From Piezodorus guildinii (Eukaryota; Arthropoda; Insecta; Hemiptera; Pentatomidae), in contig CM041292.1 of assembly GCA_023052935.1 (NCBI GenBank), positions 144,363,143 through 144,427,142 of the forward strand: a DNA stretch of 64,000 nucleotides, written 5' to 3'. Positions 25,173 to 38,640 of the stretch are shown here, in pieces. Positions within the stretch are counted from its first letter, which is position 1. Every line of letters starts with the position of its first letter. A model generated the notes under the pieces. It did not search any database and was not told the origin of the DNA. It saw nothing but the letters and a program-made list of their open reading frames with translations. The position numbers and the translations under genes were made by a program.

Positions 25173-27312
25173 AGAAATTTTATCAACGATAAAAAAAAAT
25201 CGACACAAAATTAGTTTGGTGTCTAACTTGATTTTTCCAAATAATAAACCATAATTAAGTACTGCCCTGAAGCGAGATATTGTACAATTATAAATGTGTT
25301 TTAGTAGGGTATTTTTGTTATTTATTTTCCTTAAATTTAATATATATGAAATTTACCTATTGCAATGTATACAGTTTAATGTTAAACTAGCAGATTAGAT
25401 AAAATCTATATAAAAAATAAAGAAAGAGAAATTCTGTTTGGAAACACAATACAATGTTGAGAAATGAATTTGGCGTGAAATGTGTCTATCAGTTTACGTT
25501 TTCAAACATTCTTCCTCAGTTACCAAATTATCTTAGTGCCTAAAAATTTGCTTTTAGAAATACCTGTAATTATAGTTTGTTGGCTGGGTGAGCTATAATT
25601 TAACTTATAGCGGATTATAGAATGAATTTCCATATTATTTTTTTTTTAAGAGAATAGATTAGTTATCTGCTGGATAATCCGTCTTATCGCCAAAGTTAGT
25701 GATCCCAATTATAATATAATATCGGTAAAGCTCATTAAAGGGTGAACTTTGGAGAAAATGACAAAATAATCATAATTAAAACAATATTTAATTTGCGTTT
25801 TTTAAAGGAACCATCAAAATAATAAGATAAAATATAAAATCTCATAAAATATTTTATGTGCGATATTTATTTATTTTTTTAAATATTATTTTGAGAAGAT
25901 TCAGGAAACTAGTTCTCATATCTTATTCATTATAATAATTACACTTATAATAATTATTCATTATAATAATAATTATCTATTAAATAATTACACAATTAGG
26001 AACCATATATTATCGCTATTTATTAGTCTCATAATTAGATCAGCTGTTGTTATTTAATATATGTTGTGTTTAATATATAATACTATAACTTTATTATATA
26101 TTAAAATATAAATATATAATACTAGTTACTAAGTGAAATAACTTTTAGTTTTAGTTATTTAATTAAGTCTTAGGTAATAGAACATTAGAAGCCATCGTAT
26201 ACTTATCAGATAGGCTTAGAAAATTATTATTCTACTAAGCTTTATATCCAAGGCAATAAGGAAATTTTTAATGAAAACTTTTGATTTTATAATTAAAATA
26301 TGAAATCCTTGAGATGCATCGCAACTGTCAAACAAATTGTTCAAAAACAGATGAATAGAGATTTCTATGTCACGTCAATTATTGAGGTATAATGATACAG
26401 TAATCATAATAGAGCAAAGGTTAATTTGTGTTTTATAAAACACTTTTAACAGTATGAAAGATAAATAAAATGTCTAGAAATGATATTGTAACAAATTATA
26501 TACATATTTATTTTCTTCATTTTTGTTTTAAATTTTTTATTTTATTTATTAAGTACTTTGGTATACTTGTAGTTATTTACAAATAAAATATCATAAATGA
26601 TGTATTTTATATGACTGACGTAAATTAATAATTATTATAGGCAACTATCAAATCCTGAAATACAGATGTAAATGACATATATAATTATTTAATCTTTACC
26701 AATGAAAATCCTCCTAGTTGAGTCCCTAAATAAATAATCTCTCATTGTGAATTAGATTTTTATAAAATAAATTATTTCTCTGTTGATAAGAAAAAATTTC
26801 TCCAGTGTATTTTTAATCAGGGCAGCCCCAGTTAATGAATGCTTCCTTCAACGGGAACTGTCTACGCCGCGAGATTGAAACACTGGAATTCTTTTCTCCT
26901 GTAGGCTGTTTTATAGGGAAGAGCTTTATTGAAATCAGGCAGCAACAGAAAAATTTATAGTCCATTTTAATCTCCCAGGTCGCTTTTATTACTTTCCTTA
27001 GGTGCTTTGCAGCTAACAATCTGCTAACCAATTAGTTTTAATTAAAGAACTATCCTTGTATAGAAAACTGAAAATGTTTCTGTTCAGTTTGTTTTAGATT
27101 ATATGCAAAAATGAAAAACAAAATAAAAATATAAAAACAAGAAATTACAACAGGACTCTATAATCAATTGATTTGCAAAAATAACCCATGTCCGTGGTAC
27201 ATTTTTTTGTTTTTTGAATAAATTCCCATTCAGTATATTTTCTCAAAAATATTGTGCCAGCAGATAAAAAAAAAATGTCTAAACAGTTTTCAAAAGATAA
27301 AAATGAAATCCG
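25173..27312. other. No recognised feature
   Basis: Very AT-rich. A slightly GC-richer block at 26815-27030 has a 72-codon minus-strand frame without motifs. Confidence 0.5.
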
Positions 27313-27597
27313 GGAACACTTGTTGAAGGATGGTTAGCATAACACCCTTCTATTCCAAAGGTTACGGTTCAAATTCGCAGGTGGTCCTAGGGTTTTTAAT
27401 AGGAGTAAAAAATCCTTAGTAGCCGTCAATAAAAGGGAATTGACGTAAAAAGGTGGTCCTGAGCCTGTGCGATGTCAAGTACTCGTTAAAGATCCCTATC
27501 CTAATAAAACCTTGATAAGAAAAATTTAGGACTCCCACCGTTGAATCGTCCGATCAGCCACAGTAGCATAGAGTGACGTTAAATGAACAAACAAACT
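27313..27597 (+). mobile_element. tRNA-derived SINE (family B)
   Basis: The head contains GATGGTTAGCATAACA and ACGGTTCAAATTCGCAGGTG, then the family body (GTCGTCAATAAAAGGGA-like, GTACTCGTTAAAGATCCCTA) and a GACGTTAAATGAACAAACAA tail. It is slightly diverged. Confidence 0.8.
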
Positions 27598-28174
27598 AAA
27601 TGAAACCTTATTAGGGGCAATATTTTATAAATTTCAAAATTGTGCATAAAACTTAACGATAAATATATATTTGTCAAGTAATTGTCTAAATGCAGCAGTG
27701 TTACTATACAAGCAATCAGAGTATAGGTTTGTATAGATGATAGATTTTTTATACCTTATTTTCCTTACTTATACTTCTATTTCGTATCTGTCTTTGCATA
27801 TTTCTTATCACTGGTGCGATACAGCAATAAAAAAAAAAATACAAAAACAACTCATCCTCAAAAGTTTACATAAAGAAGCATATCTATTAAAATAGAGATG
27901 CTATATAGTGGTTTTCAAGAGAACGTAAGAGATGGCGAGAAACACCACTGAAGAGATTGAGGAACGGTATAGTGAACATGTAATAGGGACTGTTCGGCTA
28001 GTGTGCCTATCTGTGGAATAATGTGAAAAAAAAAAAAATTCATCATCAGTGAATACATCGATGTAATTTTAGTTTAAATCATTCAGAAAATATCAATTAA
28101 TTTAATTGATATTATTCTACTATTATACTAGACTTCTACCTGGCAAAAGGATGAAATAAAGCTATTATTTTTTT

Positions 28175-28440
28175 TATTTTATTATTTTTTTTTTATTGAG
28201 ATATATTACAATTTGTTACAAAATGAACAATAATAATATTGATATGAGACCACATTCTTACTATATATACAGAAAATAATAATAATAGTCAAATTACATA
28301 AAATAGAAAATAAATAAATTCATATATATACAATAAAATAATAATAAATAAAAAAACAAAAACAAATCAAAACAACAACCTATTATTGAGATAAATAAAA
28401 AGTTGGCAAATAAATAAACATCTTACACACAATCATAACT
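28175..28440 (-). repeat. LINE 3' UTR fragment, reverse
   Basis: TTTTATTGAGATATATTACA, ATGAGACCACATTC and ACAACCTATTATTGAGATAA are the reverse complement of 2040-2275 in order. The T-run at its left edge is the poly(A) end of the minus-strand element. Confidence 0.72.
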
Positions 28441-29756
28441 ATTATTAATTTTATAAATCTTATAGCTTTATTATTATTTTTTTTTTATATCAGATATAAT
28501 ATTGAACTTTTTCAATTTATCTTTAATCTTTTCGAACAGATCGCAAGAATATATATTCCATGTTTTCTTTATAATTTGTTTATATTTAGTTTTAAATGTA
28601 TCTTATATTATTTAATGTGTTTATAAATAAAATGTACTTATGAATGTTCAATTATATTAATTTTATGTAATTAATTTAGCTCATTAGTCCTTAGATTTCT
28701 TTCAATTTCGGACCACATTTTTAATATATCAGAAAACCAGGGAAAGAAAATCAGTTCTCTGATGTGTAAGGTCAGCATAGTTATAGCTATTGTGGTTCAT
28801 CATATTTTAATTCTGTTAATTAGTAATGAATATATGAGGATTATTTTTTATTTTGTTTCCTTGAATATTTTAATTCTTAAATTTAATACTTTCGCTTTTT
28901 TTTTTTTTTTTTTTTTTTTTAGAATACAGATTAGTTTACTGATAATAAGTACCAGCACATGCAGTTGAACAATATTTATATTAAACACTTCTTATACGCA
29001 TACTATTAACCAAGCAGATAAGAACCAAGTTATCATTTGGAGGATTTCCTAACGAGAGTGGTTCCTGTACGAACCCAGACATGGTAACTAATGAAATTTA
29101 GCTGCGATATGAACTTTCATCTTACGAGTAAATACATAGATATGTATTTGTAGGAATTTCTAAATTGATTAGTATCAATGTATTTTGTATATGCGAAACA
29201 TGATAAACATAGTTTTTTTTTAATTAAAAGTGGTCCTTTACCATTTAAGTAATTACTTCATGTAAACACAACTGAAGAAACTTTTGAAGTGATTGGATTA
29301 CCCGTTTACGGCTAGCTATCAAAATGTTATTTTTTTTATACGTCTGCTGTTTTCCAGGGGTAGAAGTTTGGATTTATCGCAAATACTACATTTTTTTTTT
29401 CTGAGAGCTAACGAAATGGGGTTGACCCTTTTTGTAAACAATTTCCCCTAAAATATTTCCTTCTCTAGTGGCACCATCAGAGGCCCTTCGCCAAACGACC
29501 CTTCGCTTTGTCAACCTGTATTCCAGCAAAATATTTCTCCTTCAAATAACTTTTTTATCTTCTTAGTTTTTTTTTTAATTTCGTTGTTTAGTTGAAAAAT
29601 AATCAGTAAACTCACCATATTCTATTGTATCTATATGTGCCTTTGAAGTAACTTAAGCAAAATAAAGTTCTCACATCAGCATACGTATGTGTGCGTTGGT
29701 TTTTACCTTCAAATACTCCGCTTCCGCATACATCATTATCGATTTTTTTTTCACAT
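28441..29756. other. No recognised feature
   Basis: AT-rich with a long T-run at 28898-28920 that could mark a minus-strand retroelement tail. No body was identified. Confidence 0.5.
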
Positions 29757-30655
29757 ATTACTTTCTCTTACTATATATAGTAAGGGAAAGTATTGCGATC
29801 GTGAAAATTTTCGAATTCCATTTTTCAACGGAAATACACTTTTTAGGGTCCCCTGAATCCAAATCCCACAAAAAGGTCTGTGTGCCAACGCCCCGGCGGA
29901 AACTAAAAGTCCTATGAAACTGAAATTTCATATTTAAGACAAATATACGCCCGAGACGTTACAAAACTTTTTTCATCAAAATGAGCTTACCAGATGAGCC
30001 ACTTATAGTATGCATTTTGCACTTTTTTTCGATTTTCTCGAAAACGGTTCCGACGATTTTGATTAAACTGGCTATATCAATGTAAAATTTAATAGGCTTT
30101 AACATCAAGTGGATTTTATTCCGATTAAAATAGTTTGTCAGGGCTTAAAGGCCGATATTATAAATTGTCTTACTCTAAAGTACCTTTAATGTTGTAGATT
30201 ATATAAAAATAACCATATTATCTTTTTACCATTGATAAATAACAGCTAAATATGTAAGTTGTGCGAATTCGAAAAACAACAAAAGGAGAAAACTGAATTT
30301 TTTTTTTGAAACTGCATATTTTTTAAATGCAATTTTTTGTTTTAAAATATGAGAACAGTAATATACATGTATGATCTAGCGTTTAAATGCTAAAGTTTTA
30401 AGAAAAAATATTATCTTATACACAAGCTTTTAAAAGTGAATTGAGAGTGATGAAAAGCCGATAAAACTAACTGATTATTTTAGATAAAAATATAATAGAT
30501 TTTTTAATAAAACACATGTTTCTATAGAAATTTAATTTGATTACTTCTTTAATGCTTTCACTCATTTTTATCTCTTACTGTACTTGAAAATTCTTTAATA
30601 GACTTTAAAAACAAAGGTAAGTGAAAGTCGTGTGTTGCCCGCACCAGATTTTTTA
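29757..30655 (-). repeat. Family A repeat, nearly full-length reverse copy
   Basis: The plus strand starts with CTTACTATATATAGTAAGGG and ends with GTGTTGCCCGCACCAGATTT, the exact reverse of the canonical limits. The length is about 900 bp, like the copy at 20900. Confidence 0.85.
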
Positions 30656-32044
30656 AAATATATATTGAGATATATCACTTTTTTTTTCTAATAATACTAA
30701 TAATAATAGAACACAATAATACTAAAGATAGGAAAATACTAATCTGTTTTTTGTTTTTTTTAAATACGAAGTTATTTTAAAGTTTGAAAAAAAGGTGATA
30801 AAAAAAAAGTTTTGAACTTCAATTATAATAGTTTTGTTCATTGAGGAAAATAAATTATTCATATTTTTTTTTGGGCAATATATTTTTATTTTTCATAATT
30901 TTCGAATTATGTTTTTTAACCCCATTTATATTCAAATTTGAGAACCATTTGGGTTTTTGTCTCCTGATGCTTTCAAAATATGTAACATATTAGAATTATA
31001 CCTGCTTTATTTTCTTTACCTATGATCATATTTCCACAAAGAAAAAATTCTGTCCACATCATATTTTTACGTTTTTATATTTATATTTTTAAGTTCATAT
31101 TTTTACAATGTTCTGGCGTAGGAAGGCAAAGGTACTTTAATATTTACGGATGACTTCCATGAAGTTAAAAATATTTTAATATGAAAGCAGTTGGATAGAA
31201 AATTAAAATAACAATGTATTATTTTTAAAAAAGGTCAATAATTCAGACTAATTATTTATTTTATTTAAATGAATTATTACGATAAAAATTTAAATATCAT
31301 TGCTGAGTAAGTTATAGTTCTGGACCAACCAGAGGTATATGGTTAATAATAATTTAATCTTTATTTATTATCAAAGACAAAAAAAAAATCTAAATGTTGG
31401 TAAATTTATAACAACCAAGAAGCAAGATTAAACTATTGTTTAGGAATGATTTGGAAATCATTTTTTTTTTTAATAATTAAATAAAAATATATTTCTTAGA
31501 GGAAGAAATAAGTAAAATAGTATATTAGTGGCAATATTTATATTTGTTTTTAAACATCAAAATAAATAAATATAGATCTCCACTTTATTTTGCTCTTTTT
31601 ATCTTTTGCTTGTTAAGAAGATAAGGGAATTGAATGGAATCCGATTCCGCTATATCTCTTTCAATCCGTCCCCTACCCCTTTTGTATTGAATAAATAAGC
31701 CTATTTTAAATTTATTTCCCAATTTAAATCTTAGACTGAAGTTTTTTTTTTCCATATTTAAGTAAGATTTTAAATTATATACTGACATAGTAAGAAGAAA
31801 TGAATAATGGCTGTCTGTATGAGATGGAATCAGAGTCCAGTGGACACGGAGACTGGCTAACAAATGAAGACCCCTTCAGACAATGCCACACTACGAACAA
31901 AGAACTTCCCCTTAGATTCAGTCCATCTTGTGATATTTTCAGCGGTCTTCGTTGGGGTCATTTATAATTTACCATTCTGTATCAGCTGTTTCTTAATTAA
32001 GAGTATTTCTTTTGAATTTATCCTTTTAATTTAATTTAATTTAT
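30656..32044. other. No recognised feature
   Basis: Very AT-rich. The minus-strand frame at 31585-31863 has no recognisable domain. Confidence 0.5.
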
Positions 32045-32937
32045 ACTTGGTGTGGGCAACCCACGAGTTTCACTTACCGCGACTGTTAAAAACTGTTAAA
32101 TATACTTAAATTTTAAAAATACTTCAAGTTGATTTTAATAAACGTGTATTCATTTTCGTTGGCAATATGAAATGTAGATTAAATAATATTAATATATTAA
32201 ATTGTAAATCAGTAGTAAGTTTATTATTTATTCGTATCTTTATATTATCCTTTACGGCTTTTTGTATCGGATAATATGTTTTCTGAAATCTTTCTCTTTC
32301 CAACGGTTTATTATACATCTATTTACTGTTCTTATTATTGAAAAAAAAAAACAAAAATTTCTTTAAACAAATAGTATTGCTCATTTATCTTTTATTTGGA
32401 CATCAAATTCTTCCAACTTGTATATTTAGACGTCGTTCGTAGATGTAATTAAGATGATATGGTTAATATTTTGGAATGTACAAAATTAAAGGTAGTTTAA
32501 AAGAAGAAAATTTAAAATATCGGCATATAAGCCCAATCAGATCATTTCAATCAGAATGAAACCTACATTATATTAAAGCCCATTAAATTTTACATCAATA
32601 TGGGGAGTTTAATCAAAATCGATATAGCGGTTATTGAGAAAATCGTAAAAAGGTGCAAAATGCATGGTATAAAGTTGGTCTTCTGGTTACCCGATTTTGA
32701 TGAAAACGTTGCTATAACATCTGGGGTGTATAGTTATCTAAAATATAAAAAATCCGTCGACTTTTCGTTTTCGTGCTGGACAGACACACACACACCTTTT
32801 TTGCGGGACTAGGTTATTTGGACTCAGGAGACCCTAAAACGCGTATTTCCGTTGAAAACTGGAATTCTAAAATTTTCACGATCGCAATACTTACCCATAT
32901 TATATATTTTATACATAGGTAAGTGAAAGTAAAAATA
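32045..32937 (+). repeat. Family A repeat, diverged subfamily
   Basis: The left end reads TTGGTGTGGGCAACCCACGA and the right end is GTAAGTGAAAGTAAAAAT. The middle resembles the copy near 63250 more than the copy at 20900, so at least two subfamilies exist. Confidence 0.8.
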
Positions 32938-33508
32938 TAATAAAAAAAATAAAGTAATAATAGCGGAAAAACAAAAGAGTCTGCCTAGAATACAATATTC
33001 TTATTTCTCGGACATTTTAGCTCAAACAAGTGAGTTATCATTTTGGCTGCTAACAATGAGAAAACAGAAGATACAAAATAATTGCCTCAAGGTTTTTGTT
33101 TTGTTTGTCAAACTTATACAAAAAAAATCTCAAAATCTGCACAATATTATTTCTACATTGCCAACACAATAATATTTTGATCTAATTTTTTAATTTAAAA
33201 CTTTTGATAGGAAAGAGTAAACATGTTTGCTTGACGGCTCTGCTTGTAGATGTGTAATCCGGGTGCGGCTAGGATTATGCAGAGGAGTGATTAATCCCTC
33301 AACCTCCTCAGGTGAATATTAATAATAAATCAGCATTGAACTTAGGAACTGGAGCTGGACTCGGTCTCGAACATTAAGTTCACTACTGAAGGACATTGCT
33401 TTTAGTTCTATTTTACTGCAGGAGATGTTTATTTAAGAAACTTAACAGAGAGACTGGGGGGTTTCGTGTAATCATATGACCTATATGTAATAATTTTGCA
33501 GTTTTGAA

Positions 33509-34215
33509 TTTTACTTACCAATCGAGTATTGCGATCGTGAAAAAAATTCGTTTAAGGATCCCCTGAGTCCAAATGACCAATCCCGCAAAATGGTATGTGC
33601 GTTTATGTGGTACGTATAACTCGATAACTATATGTTGTAAAAATCTGAAATTTCATATATTAAAATCGTGTATGTCTGAGTTGTTACAGCGACGTTTTCA
33701 GTAAAATCGGCGAACCAGAACAGAGCCACATTTTAACGATGTACTTAAAAATGGCCATAACGGTGTTCATTTTACTCGCTATATTGGTGTTATATTTCAC
33801 GGTCTTTAATATGATATCGGTTTCATTCTGATTGAAGTAGTCTGGCAGGGCTTAAAAGCCGATATTTTGGTTGACATTGGTATAAAACGAGTAAATATTA
33901 AAGTTGAACGAATTTGATAATTAACTTTAGAGGAAAATAGCATAATTATATTTTTAGGTAAATATCTTTTTCGAGAAGATAAGTAAGATGTATAATATAT
34001 TGTTGTTAAGCTATAGATTTTATAAAATATCTTATCTTACATTTTAAGTACGGAAAGGGCACTTAAGTGATTATTGTAGATAATTTCTATTGTTAGATTA
34101 TGTAATTTAAAATAAATATTTCCATGGAAACTGAATGTAATTCTTTTAACTTGTTCCAAATCTAACTTCATTCAAATGTAAAAGAAAGTCGTGTCTTGTG
34201 TGTCATAGATTTATT
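33509..34215 (-). repeat. Family A repeat, diverged reverse copy
   Basis: The plus strand contains GAGTATTGCGATCGTGAAAA, AAGGATCCCCTGAGTCC and TGGCAGGGCTTAAAAGCCGA, all in reverse order of the family. A SINE (34228-34512) is inserted just beyond its end. Confidence 0.75.
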
Positions 34216-34227
34216 AAATATAGTGAG

Positions 34228-34512
34228 GGGATCACTTGTAGCTGGGTGGTAAGCATAACAGCCTCCTATGCCAAAGGTAACGGGTTCAAACTCGCAGGTG
34301 GTCCTAGGACTTTTTAATGGGAGTAAAAAATCCTTAGTTATGCCGTCCTTTGGATGGGACGTTAAAAGGTGGTCCCGAGCCTGAGCGATGTCAGGTACTC
34401 GTTAAAGATCCCTATCCTAATAAAACCTGGATAGGCAAAATTTAGGACTCTCACTGTAGCATCGTCCATTTAGCCATAGTAGCATAAAGTGACGTTAAAT
34501 AAATAAACAAAC
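34228..34512 (+). mobile_element. tRNA-derived SINE (family B) with target duplication
   Basis: The head GATCACTTGTAGCTGGGTGG has an A box, and ACGGGTTCAAACTCGCAGG has a B box. The body includes GGTCCCGAGCCTGAGCGATG and the tail is (AAAC/AAAT)n. The flanks AAATATAGTGAG (34216-34227) and AAATATAGAGAG (34513-34524) differ by one base, a typical slightly aged target duplication. Confidence 0.86.
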
Positions 34513-34524
34513 AAATATAGAGAG

Positions 34525-34860
34525 CCATGTTTTTGACCGGCTGATTTTAAATAAAAAGTACGAATTTTATTACAAGGACGCAAAGATCATCTGGAATCAT
34601 ATGTACAATTATTATGTTAGTTTTTATTTTTGTAAAAAAAATAAAACATAATAATAATTTAATATATTGTTAAAATAGCTATTATAACTAAATTAGTAGT
34701 AGTTTTAAAGCACATATATAAGGTTTTTAGAAGTTTCAGAAAGATTAATTCTAAACATTACTATAGGATAAAGTACAAATCTAAAATTATGTCCCAATCC
34801 TGATAGGAACATTAAAAATAAAATATATCTATATTCTAAGATTTAAAAATCTTCCAAAGG
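34525..34860 (+). repeat. Left arm of a large inverted repeat
   Basis: It starts CCATGTTTTTGACCGGCTGA and contains GATCATCTGGAATCATATGT and TATATAAGGTTTTTAGAAGT. The same sequence occurs inverted at 37475-36830 with a SINE inserted. It is probably two copies of one LINE segment in opposite orientation. Confidence 0.8.
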
Positions 34861-36049
34861 CAAAATAATAATAATATGCTCGTTTTCGATTACATCAACA
34901 CTTTCTAAGCACGTATTCTAAGATTCCGATCGCATTGCATCTTATTGTATAAACCTCCACTACAGACTACAGTAATGGAAAACTGTACTTATAAATAATT
35001 GAGGGCTGTGGCTCAATATTGTTGAATTTAATAATTCAGCAATATATTGCTCACTCAGTATTTAAACATTTTAGTAATACTTTAGAGTATTTGTGCGAGA
35101 ATATTGAAAATTTGGAGGAATATCATCGTATAACATATAATATTATAGAATAACAAGTCTGGTGGACCATTATTTCATTATCAGACATTATTTTAAATTC
35201 TGAGAATATGTTTATTGATGCGGTTCTTTGATTCATACCCAAAATTTCCTTGATCATTTTTCTCTGCAAAAACCCTCAATCTCAAAATAAACAATAAAAT
35301 GATATTTATATTTTCCTTGATATGAAAGTTAATAATCTTTTGATATATTCTGGACTCGAAGTACACCGAAACTAGAACATTAAAGCTTTGTCTTATATAA
35401 GGTTACAGGTTCCTCATATTATGGAGATTTATTGTATGTGTCCGCTATGGCCATTAAGGGATTCCACAAACTCTCGTATTACATAATACCCGTACCTACT
35501 AGAGTTATAACAATGTGTTTTCTTTATTCTTCACTTCAAAAAGAGATGTTTTCTTTACTAGGTAAATTCCTCAAAAAATAAGCCACCATTTTTATCTGAA
35601 GCTGCCCTATCTATTATTTCCTTTTTCCATTTTAAGAATCCTGCAACCTAACGTAAAAGCTCATTTCATCCTATAGTAGATAGATAGATAAATACTTTTT
35701 TTATTTTTTTCAGCATATTACAACAAAAATATAACAATTTTACAATTCATAGAAAAACATTAATAGACCGTCTACTCCTGAGCCAACCTGTTCAATTTTA
35801 CAAATTATAGAACAGTAACAATATAAGTAAAAACAGATCTCACTCACTGAATCTAATATTTCTTCGCCAGGATCAAAACAACAAACAATTACTATAATAA
35901 CTATATAGGACAAGTTTTAAGCATATTTAAATTCTTTTATAAGATTGTATCTATAAGGTCATGCTAGTTTACAATAATTATACATAGGCACCCAGTTATG
36001 ACAGTTAATAATAACGTTTAGACAGTTCTTTACAAAGCTTTTTATTGAA
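34861..36049. other. Mostly featureless; possible LINE 3' end near 35700
   Basis: TACTTTTTTTATTTTTTTCA near 35690 followed by TTACAATTC-type sequence looks like the poly(A) end of a minus-strand LINE. No coding remnant was found. Confidence 0.4.
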
Positions 36050-36829
36050 AGAAGAAAGAAGAAACTTTATTTATTTACATAATATTTACAATGTACACTC
36101 AATACAAATATGTTTGGTTTCATGAATTCAGTGGACCTTTTTTCGATGAGTTTCAATCATCCTTTGAAAGTAGGAAAAAAACACGAAAAAACCTACGCAA
36201 TATAAATTACAATATTATTTTAAAAGTACATGTTTGGTTCTTTTGTTGTTGTAAGCGCCTTAGTGATGTTTTGTGGTAATTACCAATTTCTAGTTTTAAT
36301 GGGTTTTCAGAAGTTGTGGTTTTATCAAAATAGTTTTTGGTTACTGTGTAGATATACTGTAAGCTTTTTATTCTAATTTTACACAATATGGGACATGTAG
36401 CGAGGAAATGAAATATGTTTTCTACTTCTCTTGTATTACAAAGCGAACATATCACTTTGCTATTTGACCAAAATCTATTGTAGTTGAGGTATACCAATGT
36501 ACATCGTACTTTAAATATCCATTTCACCCTATTAAAACTTAATTTGGTATCATCAAACAAATATTGCGTTCCATGATCATAATTAAATTTTTTATATACA
36601 AACATTTTTTTGTGAGACTACAGCCCTTTGTATAAATTTTGATCTATAAATACCTGTTAGGGATTCCTTCCTCAAAATTCCTTCCTCTATATTTTTGTTG
36701 TTAAGTTGTATGTATATAGAAATATTATTTTTTTCAGCCAGTTCTTTTATACCTTTAATCCAGAAAATATTTTGTTTCATTACTACCTCATTTACGAAAT
36801 ATGGTAGTCTATTGTTTGGAATTTACTTT

Positions 36830-37475
36830 ATATTTTATTTTTAATGTTCCTATGAGCATTGGGACATAATTTTAGATTTGTATTTTATCCTATAGTAATG
36901 TTTAGAATTAATCTTTCTGAAACTTCTAAAAACCTTATATATGTGCTTTAAAACTACTACTAATTTAGTTAAAAAAAAAAAAAAAAACCTCTACCACTAT
37001 AACCCATGAAGGGTCTTGGGCTCAGTACATATAGAGATTCGTACTGTTTCTAGGCCAACGGCAGTGCAATGAGGTGATTAGGCCTTAATCACGCTCAGCC
37101 GCCAGGTTTTTCCCCAATTAATTTGGGTACCCACTTTATAGAGGCTGGGTCTGCCCCAGGAGAGTCTCCATACCCTAGGGTCGCCCCCCCCGACTGAATT
37201 AACAGAATAAATAATATTTCTGAAAAACAGCCGGGATTCAAACCCAGGACCCGGAGCATAGCAGACTAGTGCTCTATCCACTAGACCACGCCGCTCCCTA
37301 CTAATTTAGTTAGAATAGCTATTTTAACAAAATATTAAATTATAATTATGTTCTTTATTTAAAAAAAAATGAAAACTAACATAATAATTGTACATATGAT
37401 TCCAGATCATCTTTGCGTCCTTGTACTAAAAACAGATAATTTTTTATTTAAAATCAGCCGGTCAAAAACATGGCT
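36830..37475 (-). repeat. Right arm of the inverted repeat, SINE-split
   Basis: This is the reverse complement of 34525-34860 in two pieces around the SINE at 36971-37297. Part of it occurs again in the same orientation at 37570-37830. Confidence 0.8.
36971..37297 (-). mobile_element. tRNA-derived SINE (family C) with 14-bp target duplication
   Basis: On the minus strand a tRNA-like head reads GGCGTGGTCTAGTGGATAGA (A box) and GGGTTTGAATCCCGG (B box), followed by an unrelated body and an A-tail (the T-strand of which is 36971-36987 on plus as A-run). The repeat CTACTAATTTAGTT flanks it exactly at 36957-36970 and 37298-37311. It splits one arm of a larger inverted repeat, so it is younger than that duplication. 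Confidence 0.88.
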
Positions 37476-37569
37476 CACTACATTTGTTTTTTTATTCATT
37501 TAACTTAATATTATTAATTAATTATTATTATTAATTAAATATCAATTATTAATAGACATTTTTTTTTTA

Positions 37570-37830
37570 CAGCCAGTTCTTTTATACCTTTAATCCAGAA
37601 AATATTTAGTTTCATTACTACCTCATTTATGAAATATGGTAGTCTATTGTTTGGAAGATTTTTAAATCTTAGAATATAGATATATTTTATTTTTAATGTT
37701 CCTATGAGCATTGGGGCATAATTTTAGATTTGTATTTTATCCTATAGTAAAACTAACATAATAATTGTACATATGATTCCAGATGATCTTTGCGTTCTTG
37801 TATTAAAAACAGATAATTTTTTATAATAAT
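37570..37830 (-). repeat. Third partial copy of the inverted-repeat segment
   Basis: CAGCCAGTTCTTTTATACCT, TTACTACCTCATTTATGAAA and CCTATGAGCATTGGGGCATA repeat 36738-36905. ATAATTGTACATATGATTCC then repeats 37390-37410. Internal sequence is lost between the two halves. Confidence 0.75.
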
Positions 37831-37929
37831 ACTCGTTCATTTAACACAAATTTCTTTTAATCAGCAGAAAAAAGTTGTATAAAAATAACCAACATTCAAA
37901 TAAAAAGTAAATAATTAAATGATGATATG

Positions 37930-38640
37930 AAATAAGAAACCTAAGTTTCATAGTGTTGTCTTAACAAGACGTGTTTACTTCTCTTGTGGGTGTAACGTTT
38001 AAGGGAAGATTTACTGTAGTTACCGACTTCTCGTATTAAGGGATTTCCAGAAGTTCTTGATTTGTTGAAGTATGCGAAAGTTTGGGCTAAAAAGAATTGT
38101 TATGGGGAGTTCTAATTCTTGAAGCATTAGTGATGTATTTGTGTTCAGTGGTAGGCTATTATGGATCGATTATTCTAATTGATAAATTTGTATTCTTTCG
38201 AATTTTGGAATAGAATAGAATGGAAAATAATTTTATTCTGGACTGGATCCCTTAAGATTAACAGGTTCTTAATAATAGTTTTACTGTGGTTTGCTAAGCA
38301 GGTCAAGCTCCAAATATTGGAGGCATAAGTAATCTGAGGGCGAAGTACTGATTTATAAATAACTACTATTTTTTTGGGCGGCTTAAGGCGGATTTAATTT
38401 TAAAGTTAGAAAACAGTTTAGAGGTTTTTTTATTTTTTCCTTTTTCCTTGTCTATTTTTGTATTTATATATTCTATGAAGGTGATAGAGTTGTGTAAGGG
38501 TAAGCCAAGGTATTAAACAGATATAGACCAAGGTATGGGAACTGGATTTGTTATAATGTGATTGATTATATGTGGATGGCGTTTCGTAAAAAATATTGCT
38601 TCAGAATTCTCAGGGCTGGTTTTTAATTTCCACTTTAAGC
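37930..38640 (-). pseudogene. Jockey-like LINE ORF2 fragment, decayed
   Basis: Reading the minus strand downward from 38640 gives N-S-E-A-I-F-F-T-K-R, Y-L-G-L-P-L and, in another frame, Y-K-S-V-L-R-P-Q-I-T-Y-A-S-N-I-W-S. The last pieces include N-L-P-L-N-V-T-P-T. These are the post-catalytic RT landmarks of the Jockey group. Many frameshifts and stops are present. Confidence 0.7.

Larger units (their letters stand above)
36050..37475 (-). pseudogene. LINE ORF2 C-terminal fragment with zinc finger
   Basis: On the minus strand two overlapping frames (36780-36592 and 36605-36207) form one product broken at a T-run near 36607. The second part carries C-S-L-C-x9-H-F-L-A-T-C, a CCHC finger as at the end of many LINE ORF2 proteins, preceded by F-K-V-R-C and L-N-Y-N-R-F. 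Upstream coding sense (L-P-Y-F-V-N-E-V-V) reaches about 36815. Beyond that lies sequence also found inverted at 34525-34860, interrupted by a SINE. The 3' end is AT-rich near 36050. Confidence 0.7.
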
